A program made the position numbers and the translations under genes. From Cinclus cinclus (Eukaryota > Chordata > Aves > Passeriformes > Cinclidae): 64,000 nt of DNA. The stretch lies in the NCBI RefSeq assembly GCF_963662255.1, contig NC_085047.1, positions 113,618,214-113,682,213 on the forward strand. The letters are read 5' to 3'. The notes under the pieces are model-generated. The model worked only from the letters and a program-made list of their open reading frames with translations, did not search any database and was not told the DNA's origin. Positions 8,346-19,504 of this stretch are shown one piece after another (the stretch's first letter is position 1; each line of letters opens with the position of its first letter).

Positions 8346-11300
8346 CTGTAAAAATAAAATAAATTTAAGAAAAAAAATCAGTATTTAGTTTTTTCTATTT
8401 ACACACCAGTTTGCCAAACCTTATACAAGAGGGAGGGAGTAATGAAGGAGGACTGGGAAGCTGAGGAGAATGCTACACATCTTGCTTAACATAATGGGTG
8501 AAGATTCTGCCAGTTTCTTTCTAACACAGAGTGCTTTATTTATTTCACAGATGTCTGTAATGATATACACTAAATTGTATATCTTTGTCCAGCAGAAGCT
8601 CTGAAATGTGAAGAATATTGCAAAAATATTCTCCACCAGCACAAGCAGGGGGTGACCTGCTGGGGAAAAGCTCTGTGGAGAAGGACATGGGGGACAGTGA
8701 GCTGTCCATGACCAGCAGAGGCCAAAGAGGCCAAGAGTGTCCTGGGTGCATTGAGAAGAGAATTCCCAGCCCTGGAGGCGCCTCTGGGCTGCTGTGCCCA
8801 GCTCTGGCTCCTCAGCACAGCAGGGACAGGAGCTCCTGGAGCTCAGCAAGGGCCTGGAGCATCTCCGTGCCCAGGGAAGGCTGAGGGAGCTGGGGCTGCT
8901 CAGCCTGGAGAGGAGCCCCAGCTGGGAGGGGCTGAGCCCTGCCCGTCCCTGGTGTCTGTCTGTCCCTGGCTGTCTGTCCCTGGCTGTCCCTGGCTGTCCC
9001 TGTCTGTCTGTCCCCGTGTGCAGGGAGGGCAGAGCAGTCCCAGGCTCTGCTCCAGGGCCCAGCAATGGCCCCAGAGCCACGGGCAGGGACTGAGCCCAGC
9101 AATTCCCCCTGCACAGGAGGCACAACTTCTGCCCTGGGCAGTGCCCAGCCCTGAGCAGAGCCCAGAGAGGGGCTGGAGTCTCCTCCCTGGGGATATTCCA
9201 GAGCCACCTGGACACAGCCCTGTGCCCTGTGCTCTGGGATGGCCCTGCTGGAGCAGGGAGGTGACACCAGTGACCCACTCTGGTCCCCTCCAGCCTGACC
9301 ATTCTGTGATCTGGTGATAATCTGGGAAAAGAGCCCTACTGTGAAAGTTCGACATGGCTGTGAAGGGAATCAGCATCATCAAGGGACCTGAACTCTGTGT
9401 TGGGTTTTCTCATTTCTGTCTGTCTCAATCACACGACTGGGCTTACAGAAACTGAGCACAACGAGCACAGATGCAAACAGAAATCTCTCTGAAAAACAGT
9501 ATCTGTAGTCCTCCTGCAACCTGTGGGGAAGTTATTCTCAAAGTTGTTTGTTTTGATATACAGACAAATAAAATGTGAAAATGAAACAAATCTGACCTTT
9601 TCTTTTTGGATATTATCTGGCAGCTCGAAGCCTTTGGCAGCTATAAAAACCCAACTTGATCTGAACTTTATATTCTTGATTTCTTTACTTCCCAGTTCTT
9701 CTACTAATTTTTTGGCATCATTATTCAACCTAGGAAAATGTAGTGAAAAAATGCATGTTAAAATTTCAGGATGTGAATAATTATATAAAAGATTATGGCT
9801 GATTCATGCTTTACAATCAGCATTAAGCCTGCAGAAGCAAAAATGAGATTAAATAGTCCTGAGAACTATGGTGGTAGCATGACACTGAATTCACAGTGAG
9901 AACTGAATTTATCAAATTTTTCCTTCTCAGTAAGTTCCTGATGTTAATACAACCTGTTTCTAACAGCATAGCAGAAAGGAAAATGTATCTCAAAAACTGT
10001 CTGGTGTTTGACAAGGGTGTCAAACATGGATTAAGTCTTTCCTGGATAGTTACCATATCATGAATTCAGCTAAAAACCCCCAAAGATGCAAAAGCACCTG
10101 AAGAAACAGATTATGATGTTAGAAAAAATGCAAACTAGAGACATCATAATTGGAGGTGTGGATAAATAACATTTCAGAGTAAAGAAGGCTGTGACCCAGA
10201 GGTAACAGCACTGCCCTTTGGGCTGCTTTTAAACGATATAATACCTACCCATCCTAGGGAGCACCAACACACAGAAAAGTGCAATTATGGAAAAGACATG
10301 GAATTAAAACTTCTAGACAAGAATTGAGAGAATAACTCCGAGTGTAGAATGGGATTTACCATTCCTTTACACCAATTCACAACGGGAATTTTCCAGCTTT
10401 TCACTGCTCTGCCCCTCAGGCTCCATAACCTCCTACCTGGTGCTCCCATCATCATGGGTGGCCATCAGAATGAGGGACCCTTGTGGTGCATTCCTGATGA
10501 AATTCATCATCTCCCTTGAGTGGTCTGTGGAGTCAGCCACACAGCTGGTTATTCATGGCACACACATCACATTCCTACTCATGCGTCCATGGTCATGAAC
10601 ATTTTTAAGGAGTCAGGGAATCAGCTTCCAGTGCCTCGGAGCATTCTGGTTTTCCTCAATAATAGGTAAGGAAACTTGGCCATTCAACGTTTAGAAAATG
10701 TGTTAAAAGCCATTCTTAAAGTAGATCATCTTTCCAGCCACGTGGAAGGATGTAAAGAGACAGATTAGCAAATTTCTTATGATGATTTTATAACTAAAAT
10801 AGTACAAGATATGTTGGGGAAAGGAATTATATTAACTGAAGTATCTGGATGTCATATGTGCTTAAGTGCCATTCCTACCAGACTGAAATAATGGACACCA
10901 AAGAAAAAGAGAAAACAAAGGGAAAAGAACAAGAATCTTTTTAAAACAGAAAATTAACAATCTCAACCAACAAGAGAAATTCAGCTTTTCAGGCAAAATT
11001 TGTCATCCTATCTGGCCAAAGCATATTTTATGAAGACAGCAGCTGTTTGTTTCTAGCTGATCCCTGTTGAGAATACAAGGTCAGACAGCAAAGAGGAGGA
11101 TAATTACATGAATGTGTCTTTTCTTAATTCTGAAACACTAACAAAAGCTCTATTGAACTATTTCCTTACCGCCTCTCCACATTTCAAAAAAATTTGTCGA
11201 CCTGAGTTTTCCTGTTTTATCTGTAATTAAAAAAAAGGTCTAAATATGAGCAAATATTATTTTATTCAATCAGCAAACACAGCATTTTCAGCTAAAGCTA

Positions 11301-14300
11301 GGCATCCCTAATTTTGTGTATTATTTGCCTTCTTTTGTTTCAGTTCTTAAATTGGAAGAAATACGAAATAACAGGTTTAAGATTTGGGGAGAATATTTTA
11401 TTTCATATAGTCTCTGAATCATCAAATGTGACTACAAAAATTTATTAGTTCTTATTTTAAAGAAAAAATATTTTTTTTTGGTGTGTGCTTCCATGTTTTT
11501 ATATTTAAAGATACTATAGTAGGTCACAGACATAGATAGGAACATTGGTTAAGCCTATTTGAATGAGCTTAATCCTATTCTGCACAGTGTTTGAGATGTT
11601 CAACCTTTCATCCATAAGACACTTATTGAGAACATTCTTATCTTGTCTGATCTAATTAGTGGACATGTAAAAAAATATGTTTTGCTGTAGACTGGTGCAG
11701 GATAATGGACAGATTTACCTGCTCCTATTTGCCACCATCTTGCTTGTGCATTTAAGATGAGTATTTCTCCTCTTACTCTCATTTTTAACTCATTTTTGTG
11801 TTTTATACCCAGTAAAGATTGTATAATTGTTGGAAAAAAAGGCAGTAGCTAACTGGGGAAAAATTTGGAGCAGATTCTTGTCAGTGGTTAATTTAACCTT
11901 CAGCAAAATCATACAAGTTTAGACAAAGTCAAGATCTTGCTTAGCAAAAAAAAAAAAAAAAAGAATAGAAGTGTTTTATGATCAAAGCCAGCTTGACTCT
12001 GCCTGTGAACTCCCTTTTTTCCCCCTCCCCCACAAGATTTAGGCATTCATTTTTCCCTGGACCCATTATTAAATACACATCATCACCATTCCCATTCATC
12101 TAAATCAAAATTTAGGATTTAGATGCCTCCAAATCCAGAATAAAGCACACCTGCTGCTTCCAGTGGCTTTCACTATAAGCAAATGGCATTTTAATATCAA
12201 TTAAAATGTGAGTTTGTCTTTCTGTACCCTGAACAAGTCTGGAAAAGGAATTTTTACCATGGCTACACTGTGAGACAGAACTGCAACTCTCAGTTCCTGC
12301 TTCCCCTTCATCACTGGAGCAGCAGATACAGTTTATCAAGGACTGTTGCTGAAAGTTGAGTCCTACTGCTGGAGATCACAGATATTCTTATTGTGCTACA
12401 AGTCTTTTGTCTAAAAAAATAAACTTACACTACATCTATGTGCACATTTTCTATTCTGTTTTCCTATGCTGATTATGAACTTTGTCTTTTGTTTACCCAG
12501 AAGACTGTTTTTATCACACAGATTTGTTTTTCTTACATTAACATGAATCAAGTTTACAATATTTTCCTTTCCCTTCCATACTAGCTGGTAAAAAAACCCC
12601 AAAAAACCAAAAAAACAAGCCTCCCAAGAACACTGGTAATTTACTGCAGTACAAAAGTATGTCTTTGTCTAATGTTTTTTCTCTTACTTACAATTCACAA
12701 TGGCAATGTTTATACCACTTCCAATGTCATCATTCCATTCACTTATAAGCCTGGAATTGAAATAAATACAGTATCAGTAAAATACATCTGTCCAGCAGCT
12801 CTGTTGGAAAGTTATGTTCACCAGCGCTAAGTAATTTTCTGATGTTTATGTTTTCTTCAGTTATTTAATTCAAAACTCTATTGTAAACAAGAGCTTAAAA
12901 CTCTTGCACAGTATATCAGTCAGTTTCCTTCAACCACTCTTTCAAAATGAGTCAGATCAAGAAAATATTTCATACAAGTGCAGCCAGAAAGATAAAGGAG
13001 AAAAAAAAAAGCAAACCAAACAAGAATAAGTGGTTTTGTGGCTGTACTCTGTGGATTTTGTCTCCAGGAAAGGTCACAGCAAGGTTTTTAAGTTCTTTCA
13101 CCTGTCCAGTTTGAAAAGCCATGAAAGAACCAGACTTTCAGAAGGTGCTGAGAAGTCAACATTCTGTAAATCTGCTGTCCTGCACCATGGTAATTAAAAA
13201 TCCTACTGAAAACTTAACAGCTGTCTGCAGCTTACATAGAAGAACAAATAAAATCACTGGAGATTAGGTAAAAAAAAAAAAAAAAGCAGAAGAAGTAGAG
13301 TTAAATACTGTTGGATAAATGCTGAAGATTTCCACCAGACTAGGAGCCCCTGGTGGGAGCTCAGTTGCTGCTGCTGAACCAAAGCCAAGCACCTTTGCTT
13401 GCAGTACAAAGCACTTGCTAAGGTGTAAAGTTAGATTGGTACTCACTGCTCATCCTCAAAACAAATTTTAGCCCTCCTCTGTTTGCCACCGCCGCTGAGG
13501 ATGCGATAGGCGAAGTTCCCTGGCGGGCAGGGAGACCAGTGGTCACACTTCTGCCTTTTGGGGGCTGGGGCTGCAAGAGCAAAGGTGAGGAAAAATGTTT
13601 TATTGGATTCCGCGTGAACGATTTCTACGTGGGATGAATCCCCTCAAGTCAACGTGATAAACTCAAACATCTGAACACAGAATCCTGGAAGTTCTTTGGG
13701 ATCGTGGCAAATTCATCATAGGTTTGTTAGGGCTGGAAGTTACCACTGATTTCCAAACAGGTAAAATTGAAAATACCTTAATTATTACCTGCTATTCCAC
13801 ATAACAGGAAACAAGGGCTACAAGGATGAAGGTGGTTTCCTATCAACAGCTTGAAGTGCATAGCTATCACTCTTATTTTAAGCCCTTTTTTTTACACAAT
13901 AACTTAGTCATACAATGACAAAAATATACCCATTAAACCACCTGGTCAGAGTAGAGCCAAAAAATAATGAGAACTTACTCACAAAGTTTAGTTGGTGGTT
14001 CAGCTGTTTATCATAAATATAAAATACATGTAATAGAACCAAAGCTGCAGCTTTGCACTTGATGCCAGCAAACAAAGAAGGTGCTCTTACATCAGTGTTC
14101 AATTAATTACCTTTGTACACTTGCAAAAATAGGCTGACATTGAGTTTCTTCAAAAACAGTGTCTAAGAAAAAGTTCAGCTTTGCTTTAATTAACTTTACA
14201 GTCACCTTCATTCTTATAATAGCACATACCAAATAATTTCTTAGCTAACAAGCCATTTGTCATTTAGCATATAAATACACAATATCAGCTACAGTACAAG

Positions 14301-17300
14301 AAAAAAAGAAAAGGAAATAAATAAATACAACTACACACCTCTCAACACTGGTTTCTTTCCAATCTCTTGAAGTGCTTCAATAGATATTGCATTTTGGGGT
14401 ACATGAGCAGCAGCAAAGTATCCCAAATACCAAGCAGCCAAGGAAATCAACAGGAATCCGAAAAATCTAAGAATGGCTGTGAAGGGGGAAACAAAAAAAT
14501 AAAAAACAAACAAACAAAACAAAAACAACACACAAAGACATTAAAAATGTTTTCATAGCGGCACAAAAAATCTTTGTAATTTTTTCTGTCATTGCTACCT
14601 GAACTGGCTGTTTTTTGTCTGACTCACTCTGCTAACCTCAGCCTTTAGAGATGTGGCAGTAGAGTATTTGTTGCATTCTGATACAGGACAACTCCTTTTG
14701 TTTCTAAAACTATCTTCAAGCAGAAAATTCCCCTCAATACTCCCTTCAATCCATATCCATAATACCTCAAAGAAACATGAAGTTTAACTCAGTCCTAGTA
14801 GGATTTTGACTCTGAAAAGTGAGTACAAGATGCTACAGAGGTGTTCTGCAGTCACTCTTGACTTTTTTGAGATGTGCAAACACTCCAGGAATGGTTTTAA
14901 ATGCTGACCAAACAGAGAATTCCCTGCACCCACGTTTTCAACATGCTGGGTTAAAAGAGCAGAAATCCGTTTCACACAATGAGCTCTGACTGCATTCAGA
15001 GAATCACAGAATAATCTGGGTTGGAAGGGACCCTCTAAATTAATCTAATTTGACCTCCTTTCAGTGAGCAGGGAAATCTTCCACTGCATCAGGCTGCTCA
15101 GAGCCCTGTCCAGCCTGGCCTTGGGTATAACCAGGGATGGGGCAGCCACCACATCCCTGGATAACCTGTGCCAGTGTTTTACCACCCTTGTGAAAAACTT
15201 CCTCCTCATATTGAATATCAGCTTTTCCTCAACACCAGAAGTGCTATCAGGCTTTCCTGACGAAATACAGCACCTAATTTACGATGCAAAACAAGGAAGT
15301 ATCACAGTGCAGTAGTGGAACAGGCTCTTTTAGAGGCATAAGTCACTTCCTGATCTGCAGAGAACCATCCTTGAAAACAAGGATCTGTTAGAGTGGAAAA
15401 AAAGAAAATTATTCCTTTTATAGTCCAGAAAGCTGAGCTCAATGGGACCAATGTCCAAAATGTGTAATATGTTTACTTTGCCAGCCCTCTAGAAAATATC
15501 TTGTATTATCTAGTCTGAATCTTCCTTATAACAGCTTATAACATGAAGATTTCTGCCCTACCCTTCCTCTAAAATAAAGCCAAATTTTTCACTTGTCCTC
15601 CTCAAGTCCTGCCACTCCTGTGAATTCTGCCCAATTGGTCTGCATCCAAATTCTGAAAAATTCTGTAGAATGAACACACTGGTCCAACACAGACATTCCT
15701 GAGCCTTTACTTCTGGATATTCATGCCAGAAGGAACTTTGATAATTTTTTTTTTTTCTGTAAGAGAAGACTTTATTCACTCAGGGTCGGTTGATAATCCA
15801 TCATAAAGACAGAATTTTTCCTCTCTAGCTATTCCTATTTGTAGTTGTCCATGTGTTTACTCCTGCATTGTCCCAGCTTTAAAAATAAAAAGCCCAATTA
15901 AACATTGCAGAAACATTTGTGTGACTCCAGGGAAAATATTGTGAGAAACTTGCTGTGTTTTCCTCAAAGGATTAAGATTGAGAAACTAATATAATGGATC
16001 TTCAGATACTATAAATTTCCCTAAATATCCATGAGAAATCTCTCACTCTGCCACGAGTAGTAGTGCAGATCCACACTAAAATAATATTGAAATAACTGTG
16101 ACATTTCATTTGTGCAGTGCTGCTGGAAACAAGCAGAATGACACCAACCTTTGCTCTTTTTCAATACTAAAAAAAAGTTACCAGATTTATACACAAAATA
16201 TATTTAATTCATAAAGAAGGCCAACTCACAAGTTCCAAAGACAAAACCCAGGAAGAATGAAGTGAAAATAACAATTTTATTGAGAGATTTCATTGACTAT
16301 TTTTGGGGAGGGGATGGAGCATGGTGCATTGCAAAGATCTATGGGAGCACCAGCCAGGTTTTGTTTTGCTCATGCCACAGTTAGCTTGGCAGGTTTACCT
16401 TTACAATGTATTTTTCATCATTATTATGGAGGAACTCTGCTGCAAAACAGACTCAATAATGCTGCCTTTACATAAATAGAGTACAAATTCCAAATTTGTA
16501 ATATGTAACGAAGTACAAATGTCTAACTGCTGCTATGCCTGATGTTATTCCCTGGTGAGTGGGAAAATCATGGAACAGATCATCCCGAGTGTGATCACAT
16601 GGCACAAACAGGATAAGCAAGGGATCAGCACGGGTTTAGGAAAGGCAGGTCCTGCCTGACCAACCTGGTCCTTATGAGCAGGTGACTCCCCTGGGGGATG
16701 CAGGAAAGGCTGTGGATTTGTGTCCCTGGACTTCAGCCAAGCCTTTGGCACCATCTCCACAGCATCTCCTGCTAAAGCTGCGGCCATGGGCTTGGATAGG
16801 TGCATCTTCCCTGGGTTAGGAATTTTCTGTATGCCTGGAGGGTGGTGGGGATGGTGTGCCACCCAGCTGGTGGTCACTCACCAGTGGTGTCCCCCAGGAT
16901 CAGTTCTGGGGCCAGTCAGGTTCACTGTCTTTACTGATGATCTGGGTGAGGGGATCAAGGGCACACAGTCAGTTTGCAGACAACACAAAGTTGGGTGGGA
17001 GTGTTGATCTGCTGGAGGGCAGGAAAGCTCTGCAGAGGGATCTGGACAGGTAGGATGGATGGAATGAGGCTTGGAGCAGGAATAGTGTGGCCACAGGAGC
17101 AGGACTCACCATACTGGGCACTGGTGAGGCTACACCTCAAATCCCGTGTTCAGTTCTGGGCTACTCACTACAAGAAAGACATTGAGGGGCTGGAGTGTGC
17201 CAGAAAGGAGCTGAGGAAGGGGCTGGAGCCCCAGGAGGGGCTGAGGGAGCTGGGAAAGGGGCTGAGCCTGGAGAAAAGGAGGCTCAGGGGGGACCTTGTG

Positions 17301-18993
17301 GCTCTGCACAACTCCCTGACAGGAGGGACAGGGAGGGGGGGTTGGGCTCTGCTCCAGGGAACAGGGACAGGAGCAGAGGGAACGGCCTCAGGCTGGGCCA
17401 GGGCAGGCTCAGCTGGGACAGCAGCAGGAATTTCCCCATGGAAAGGGTGCTCAGGCCTTGGCAAGAGCTGCCCAGGGAGGTTTGCAGTGCCCATCCCTGG
17501 AGAAGTTCAAGAAACAGCTGGATGTGGCACTCAGTGCTACTCTGTAGTTCACAGGGTGGTGATCAGTCAAGGGTTGGACTCAATGATCCTGGAGATTTTT
17601 CCCAGCATAAATAGTTTTGTGATTCTATAATATACTCTATCTCCGACTTAGAACACAAGCTTCTTAAGCAACATTTACCAAGTCTCCTGCGCAGTTTGTA
17701 CTTGGCTCTCAAAACTCACAGAATATTTCCACTGTCAACCAACTTTTGGCTTTGCTTTCTGGGACTCAGAAGGCATCAAGAGACTTCAGTGACCCGAACT
17801 GCTGGGTCCAGCTGGCTCTCTTAGGTTTACTAAGGTTATTTATCCTGCACATTCATTTTTGGGTTTCTCCACAGCTACGTGCAAACCTTTTCACAGTTAA
17901 GTGAAGCCATAAACTCAAGATAGTGAAGAGAGCTTAACACTTGTGATTAAGCAATTAAGAGTTAATAAAGCACAAAGTCCAGCCTGCATGCAGGAAAGTC
18001 AAACTCTGCTTTTGCTGGTATTGGAGGCTGTGGCTGCTCAGCACCAAGGAGCAGTGTGGGGACAGGGAGTGCAGAGGTGTTGCTGTGCCTCCCTCTCTGC
18101 ATTTCTGCCACAGAGGAGCTCCCTGAGAGTTACAGCTGTGCCACTGTCATGAGCAGAGACCCTCAGCAATAGTCACAGCGCCAGGCACAGAAGGTGGCAG
18201 AGAGAAGCCAGGAGGAAGAGCAGTCAGGATGGAGGTGTGGCAGGATATGTAAAACAGCAGAGCGTAAGGAAAAGGTGAGAGAATCCCAGAGTATCTATTT
18301 CAGACTTTTATTCCGAGTTTAGAGGGACTCACACTTAAAAAGTTTAAATTAAAATTTCCGAGTGTAAAGGGATCCACAAGGATCATCCAGTCTCCCAGCA
18401 CAAGACATCCCAACAATCCCAATCTGTGCCTGAGAGCATTGTCCAAACGCTCCTTGAGCTCCGGCAGGTTCAGGGCTCTCCTCTGCCCTGGGGAGCTGCT
18501 CCAGCGCCCGACCACCTCCGGGTGAAAAACCTCTCCTGATATCCAACCTAAACCTCCCCTGAGGAGATTCCTGCCATTCCCTCGGCTCCTGCGTCAGCAC
18601 TCCCACCTTTCAGCAGCTCCCAGTTTCCCTTGTGCCCCAAGGTGCCCCTTGGCAGCCGCTAAACCCCTAAACGATCCCAGCATTGGGTTATTCTGTGTTT
18701 AGCTGGCTCCAAACCCCCAGGCAGCCACACCGCATACACACCCACCGCACGCAGCTGGGCTTGAACAGAGGAAAACGCCAAGAAAAGGAATCTGTTTAAG
18801 ACTCGAGCATGAATTATTCCAGACTAGGAGCTGGGTGTTGAGCCGGCATCAGGCCTCTCTCCCCTTCCCCTTTCCCTTCCCCTTTCCCTTCCCCTTTCCC
18901 TTTCCCTTCCCCTTCCCCTTGGCGAGGGGGGGTCTCATCCCGCCCGGAGCAGCTCCGGGGCTCATCCTACTCACACTGCCGGGTTAGCTTCAT
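8256..18993 (-). CDS. FAM3B: FAM3B (PANDER), complete, eight coding exons
   Basis: FAM3B is a secreted cytokine-like protein of the FAM3 family; the mammalian protein comes from pancreatic islets and other epithelia and modulates insulin secretion and lipid metabolism. Eight exons join in phase to 233 residues (human 235): 18975-18993, 14339-14476, 13447-13570, 12692-12750, 11170-11220, 10437-10524, 9597-9729, 8256-8345. Residues 1-30 form an N-terminal signal/hydrophobic segment ([20 protein letters not shown]). The mature part has [40 protein letters not shown] and [12 protein letters not shown] motifs and ends in GCIPRNLI. Cysteines 61, 67, 89 and 227 correspond to the two disulfides of human FAM3B (63-69 and 91-229). 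The start was chosen for its CpG-rich context, a GTGAGT donor and correct phase. BACE2 lies upstream in tandem. Confidence 0.93.
8755..9317 (+). mobile_element. CR1 LINE fragment with its 3' end
   Basis: Typical CR1 3' sequence in plus orientation (CTCCTGGAGCTCAGCAAGGG, GCTGAGGGAGCTGGGGCTGC, CTGGAGAGGAGCCCCAGCTG, CCAGCCTGACCATTCTGTGAT). It sits in FAM3B intron 7, antisense to the gene. The long open frames here (8751-9317 and the minus 8421-9302) are read-throughs of the element, not genes. A TGTCTGTCCCTGGC minisatellite interrupts it at about 8950-9015. Confidence 0.88.
8950..9016 (+). repeat. CTGTCTGTCCCTGG minisatellite inside CR1
   Basis: Irregular tandem copies of CTGTCCCTGG and CTGTCTGTCCCTGG, not present in ordinary CR1 sequence at this place, so probably a local expansion after insertion. 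Confidence 0.7.
9597..9729 (-). CDS. FAM3B: FAM3B exon 7
   Basis: The exon starts after TTTTCCTAG and encodes residues 161-204, [17 protein letters not shown] then [18 protein letters not shown], the most conserved block against human FAM3B. The donor is AAG|GTCAGA, a weak match to consensus, but the phase and homology fix it. Confidence 0.95.
10437..10524 (-). CDS. FAM3B: FAM3B exon 6
   Basis: The exon starts after GACTCCACAG. It encodes the second base pair of the split Asp131 codon, then residues 132-159 ([28 protein letters not shown]) and two bases of Arg160. The donor is CCAG|GTAGGA. The block corresponds to human GPMTKFIQSAAPKSLLFM. Too short to show up as a long open frame. Confidence 0.92.
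11170..11220 (-). CDS. FAM3B: FAM3B exon 5
   Basis: A 51-base exon between TTAATTACAG and GTAAGG. It completes Tyr114 and encodes [16 protein letters not shown] plus the first base of Asp131. The FFEMWRGD reading resembles the FDMWGGD of FAM3A/FAM3C more than human FAM3B (CFDMYEGD), which has a cysteine here. Confidence 0.9.
12692..12750 (-). CDS. FAM3B: FAM3B exon 4
   Basis: The exon starts after TCAATTCCAG, completes Gln94 and encodes [19 protein letters not shown] plus one base of Tyr114. The donor is [14 protein letters not shown] is identical to human FAM3B. Confidence 0.94.
13447..13570 (-). CDS. FAM3B: FAM3B exon 3
   Basis: The exon lies between GCTCTTGCAG and GTGAGT. It encodes residues 54-93: [36 protein letters not shown], with three of the four structural cysteines. 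It is noticeably more GC-rich than neighbouring introns. Confidence 0.95.
14339..14476 (-). CDS. FAM3B: FAM3B exon 2 (hydrophobic leader)
   Basis: The exon lies between CCCCCTTCACAG and GTGTGT. It encodes residues 8-52: the hydrophobic leader [20 protein letters not shown], then [20 protein letters not shown] and VLR. It aligns with human GLLKVVFVVFASLCAWYSGY and RSIGERPVLK. Confidence 0.94.
14997..15225 (-). mobile_element. CR1 LINE 3' fragment
   Basis: Reverse orientation CR1 tail: GAATCACAGAATAATCTGGG, TTGGAAGGGACCC, AGCCCTGTCCAGCCTGGCCT. It lies in FAM3B intron 1, in the same orientation as the gene. Confidence 0.88.
16230..16293 (-). other. Possible alternative FAM3B first exon
   Basis: An ATG at 16293-16291 opens 21 codons with a signal-peptide character ([18 protein letters not shown]...) and ends T|GTGAGT in the same phase as the normal exon 1, so it would join exon 2 cleanly with a Ser at the junction. 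It would place two hydrophobic stretches in tandem. As an internal cassette exon it would bring in a stop, so only first-exon use is possible. No promoter motif is evident, so coincidence remains possible. Confidence 0.3.
16554..17627 (+). mobile_element. CR1 LINE fragment, reverse transcriptase end plus 3' tail
   Basis: The element carries decayed CR1 ORF2 reverse-transcriptase motifs in plus orientation: [31 protein letters not shown] and, in another frame, [20 protein letters not shown]. It continues through the CR1 3' region to GATCCTGGAG...GTGATTCTATAAT. Frameshifts and stops make it dead. It is the longest CR1 copy in the window and lies antisense in FAM3B intron 1. Confidence 0.92.
18366..18612 (-). 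mobile_element. CR1 LINE fragment
   Basis: Minus-orientation CR1 3' region (GATCATCCAG, CTGCTCCAGCGCCCGACCAC, CCTGATATCCAACCTAAACC). It lies just inside FAM3B intron 1, about 360 bases from exon 1. Confidence 0.82.
18855..18920 (+). repeat. Polypyrimidine (CCCTTTCCCTTCC) tract
   Basis: Near-perfect alternation of CCCTT and CCCCTTT units on the plus strand, 55 bases inside FAM3B intron 1 from the donor. Together with the CCTCT array it brackets FAM3B exon 1 with homopurine/homopyrimidine DNA. Confidence 0.85.
18975..18993 (-). CDS. FAM3B: FAM3B exon 1 coding part
   Basis: ATG AAG CTA ACC CGG CAG T then GTGAGT: MKLTRQ and the first base of Ser7. The exon is in CpG-rich sequence, in phase with exon 2, and gives a length and N terminus matching human FAM3B (MRPLA before the hydrophobic run). 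Tiny coding exon, so homology alone cannot prove it. Confidence 0.72.
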
Positions 18994-19200
18994 TATTCCT
19001 CCACCTCCTCCTCCTCTTTCTCCTCGTCCCTCTCCCGGCCTCCCCCTGCCAGCACCGGGAAGGGGAGCGGCCGCCTGTCAGCGCCGCACCGCCCGGGTTA
19101 AAGTTGAAGAACTTTATTCTCCGCAGAGAGCACCCAACTGGCCTGCGGGACAGAGGGAGGGCTCGTATGCCACTCATCAGCCCGTTCGGAAAGCTGGAAT
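18994..19200 (-). promoter_or_regulatory. FAM3B: FAM3B 5' UTR / CpG-rich promoter region
   Basis: The region upstream of the FAM3B start is GC- and CpG-rich (GCGGCCGC, CCCGGGCGG, GCGGCGC) in an AT-rich surrounding, as expected of a CpG-type promoter. No clear TATA box is placed. The exact start site cannot be read from sequence. The 295-base CCTCT array begins immediately upstream. Confidence 0.5.
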
Positions 19201-19205
19201 TGCTT

Positions 19206-19500
19206 CCTCTCCTCTCCTCTCCTCTCCTCTCCTCTCCTCTCCTCTCCTCTCCTCTCCTCTCCTCTCCTCTCCTCTCCTCTCCTCTCCTCTCCTCTCCTCT
19301 CCTCTCCTCTCCTCTCCTCTCCTCTCCTCTCCTCTCCTCTCCTCTCCTCTCCTCTCCTCTCCTCTCCTCTCCTCTCCTCTCCTCTCCTCTCCTCTCCTCT
19401 CCTCTCCTCTCCTCTCCTCTCCTCTCCTCTCCTCTCCTCTCCTCTCCTCTCCTCTCCTCTCCTCTCCTCTCCTCTCCTCTCCTCTCCTCTCCTCTCCTCT
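19206..19500 (+). repeat. (CCTCT)59 perfect microsatellite
   Basis: 59 uninterrupted copies of CCTCT (GGAGA-type on the minus, FAM3B-sense strand), starting about 210 bases upstream of the FAM3B start codon. Mirror-symmetric homopurine/homopyrimidine DNA of this length can adopt triplex (H-DNA) forms. The LSSPL and GEERR open frames across it are artefacts. Confidence 0.99.
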
Positions 19501-19504
19501 CCCC

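Noticed and set aside
8421..9382. Open frames of up to 293 codons on both strands
   Set aside because: The sequence is a GC-rich CR1 LINE tail and its flank; no ORF2 domain or other protein domain is readable in these frames.
16974..17630. 218-codon plus open frame
   Set aside because: It lies inside the CR1 3' region and continues none of the reverse-transcriptase motifs; read-through.
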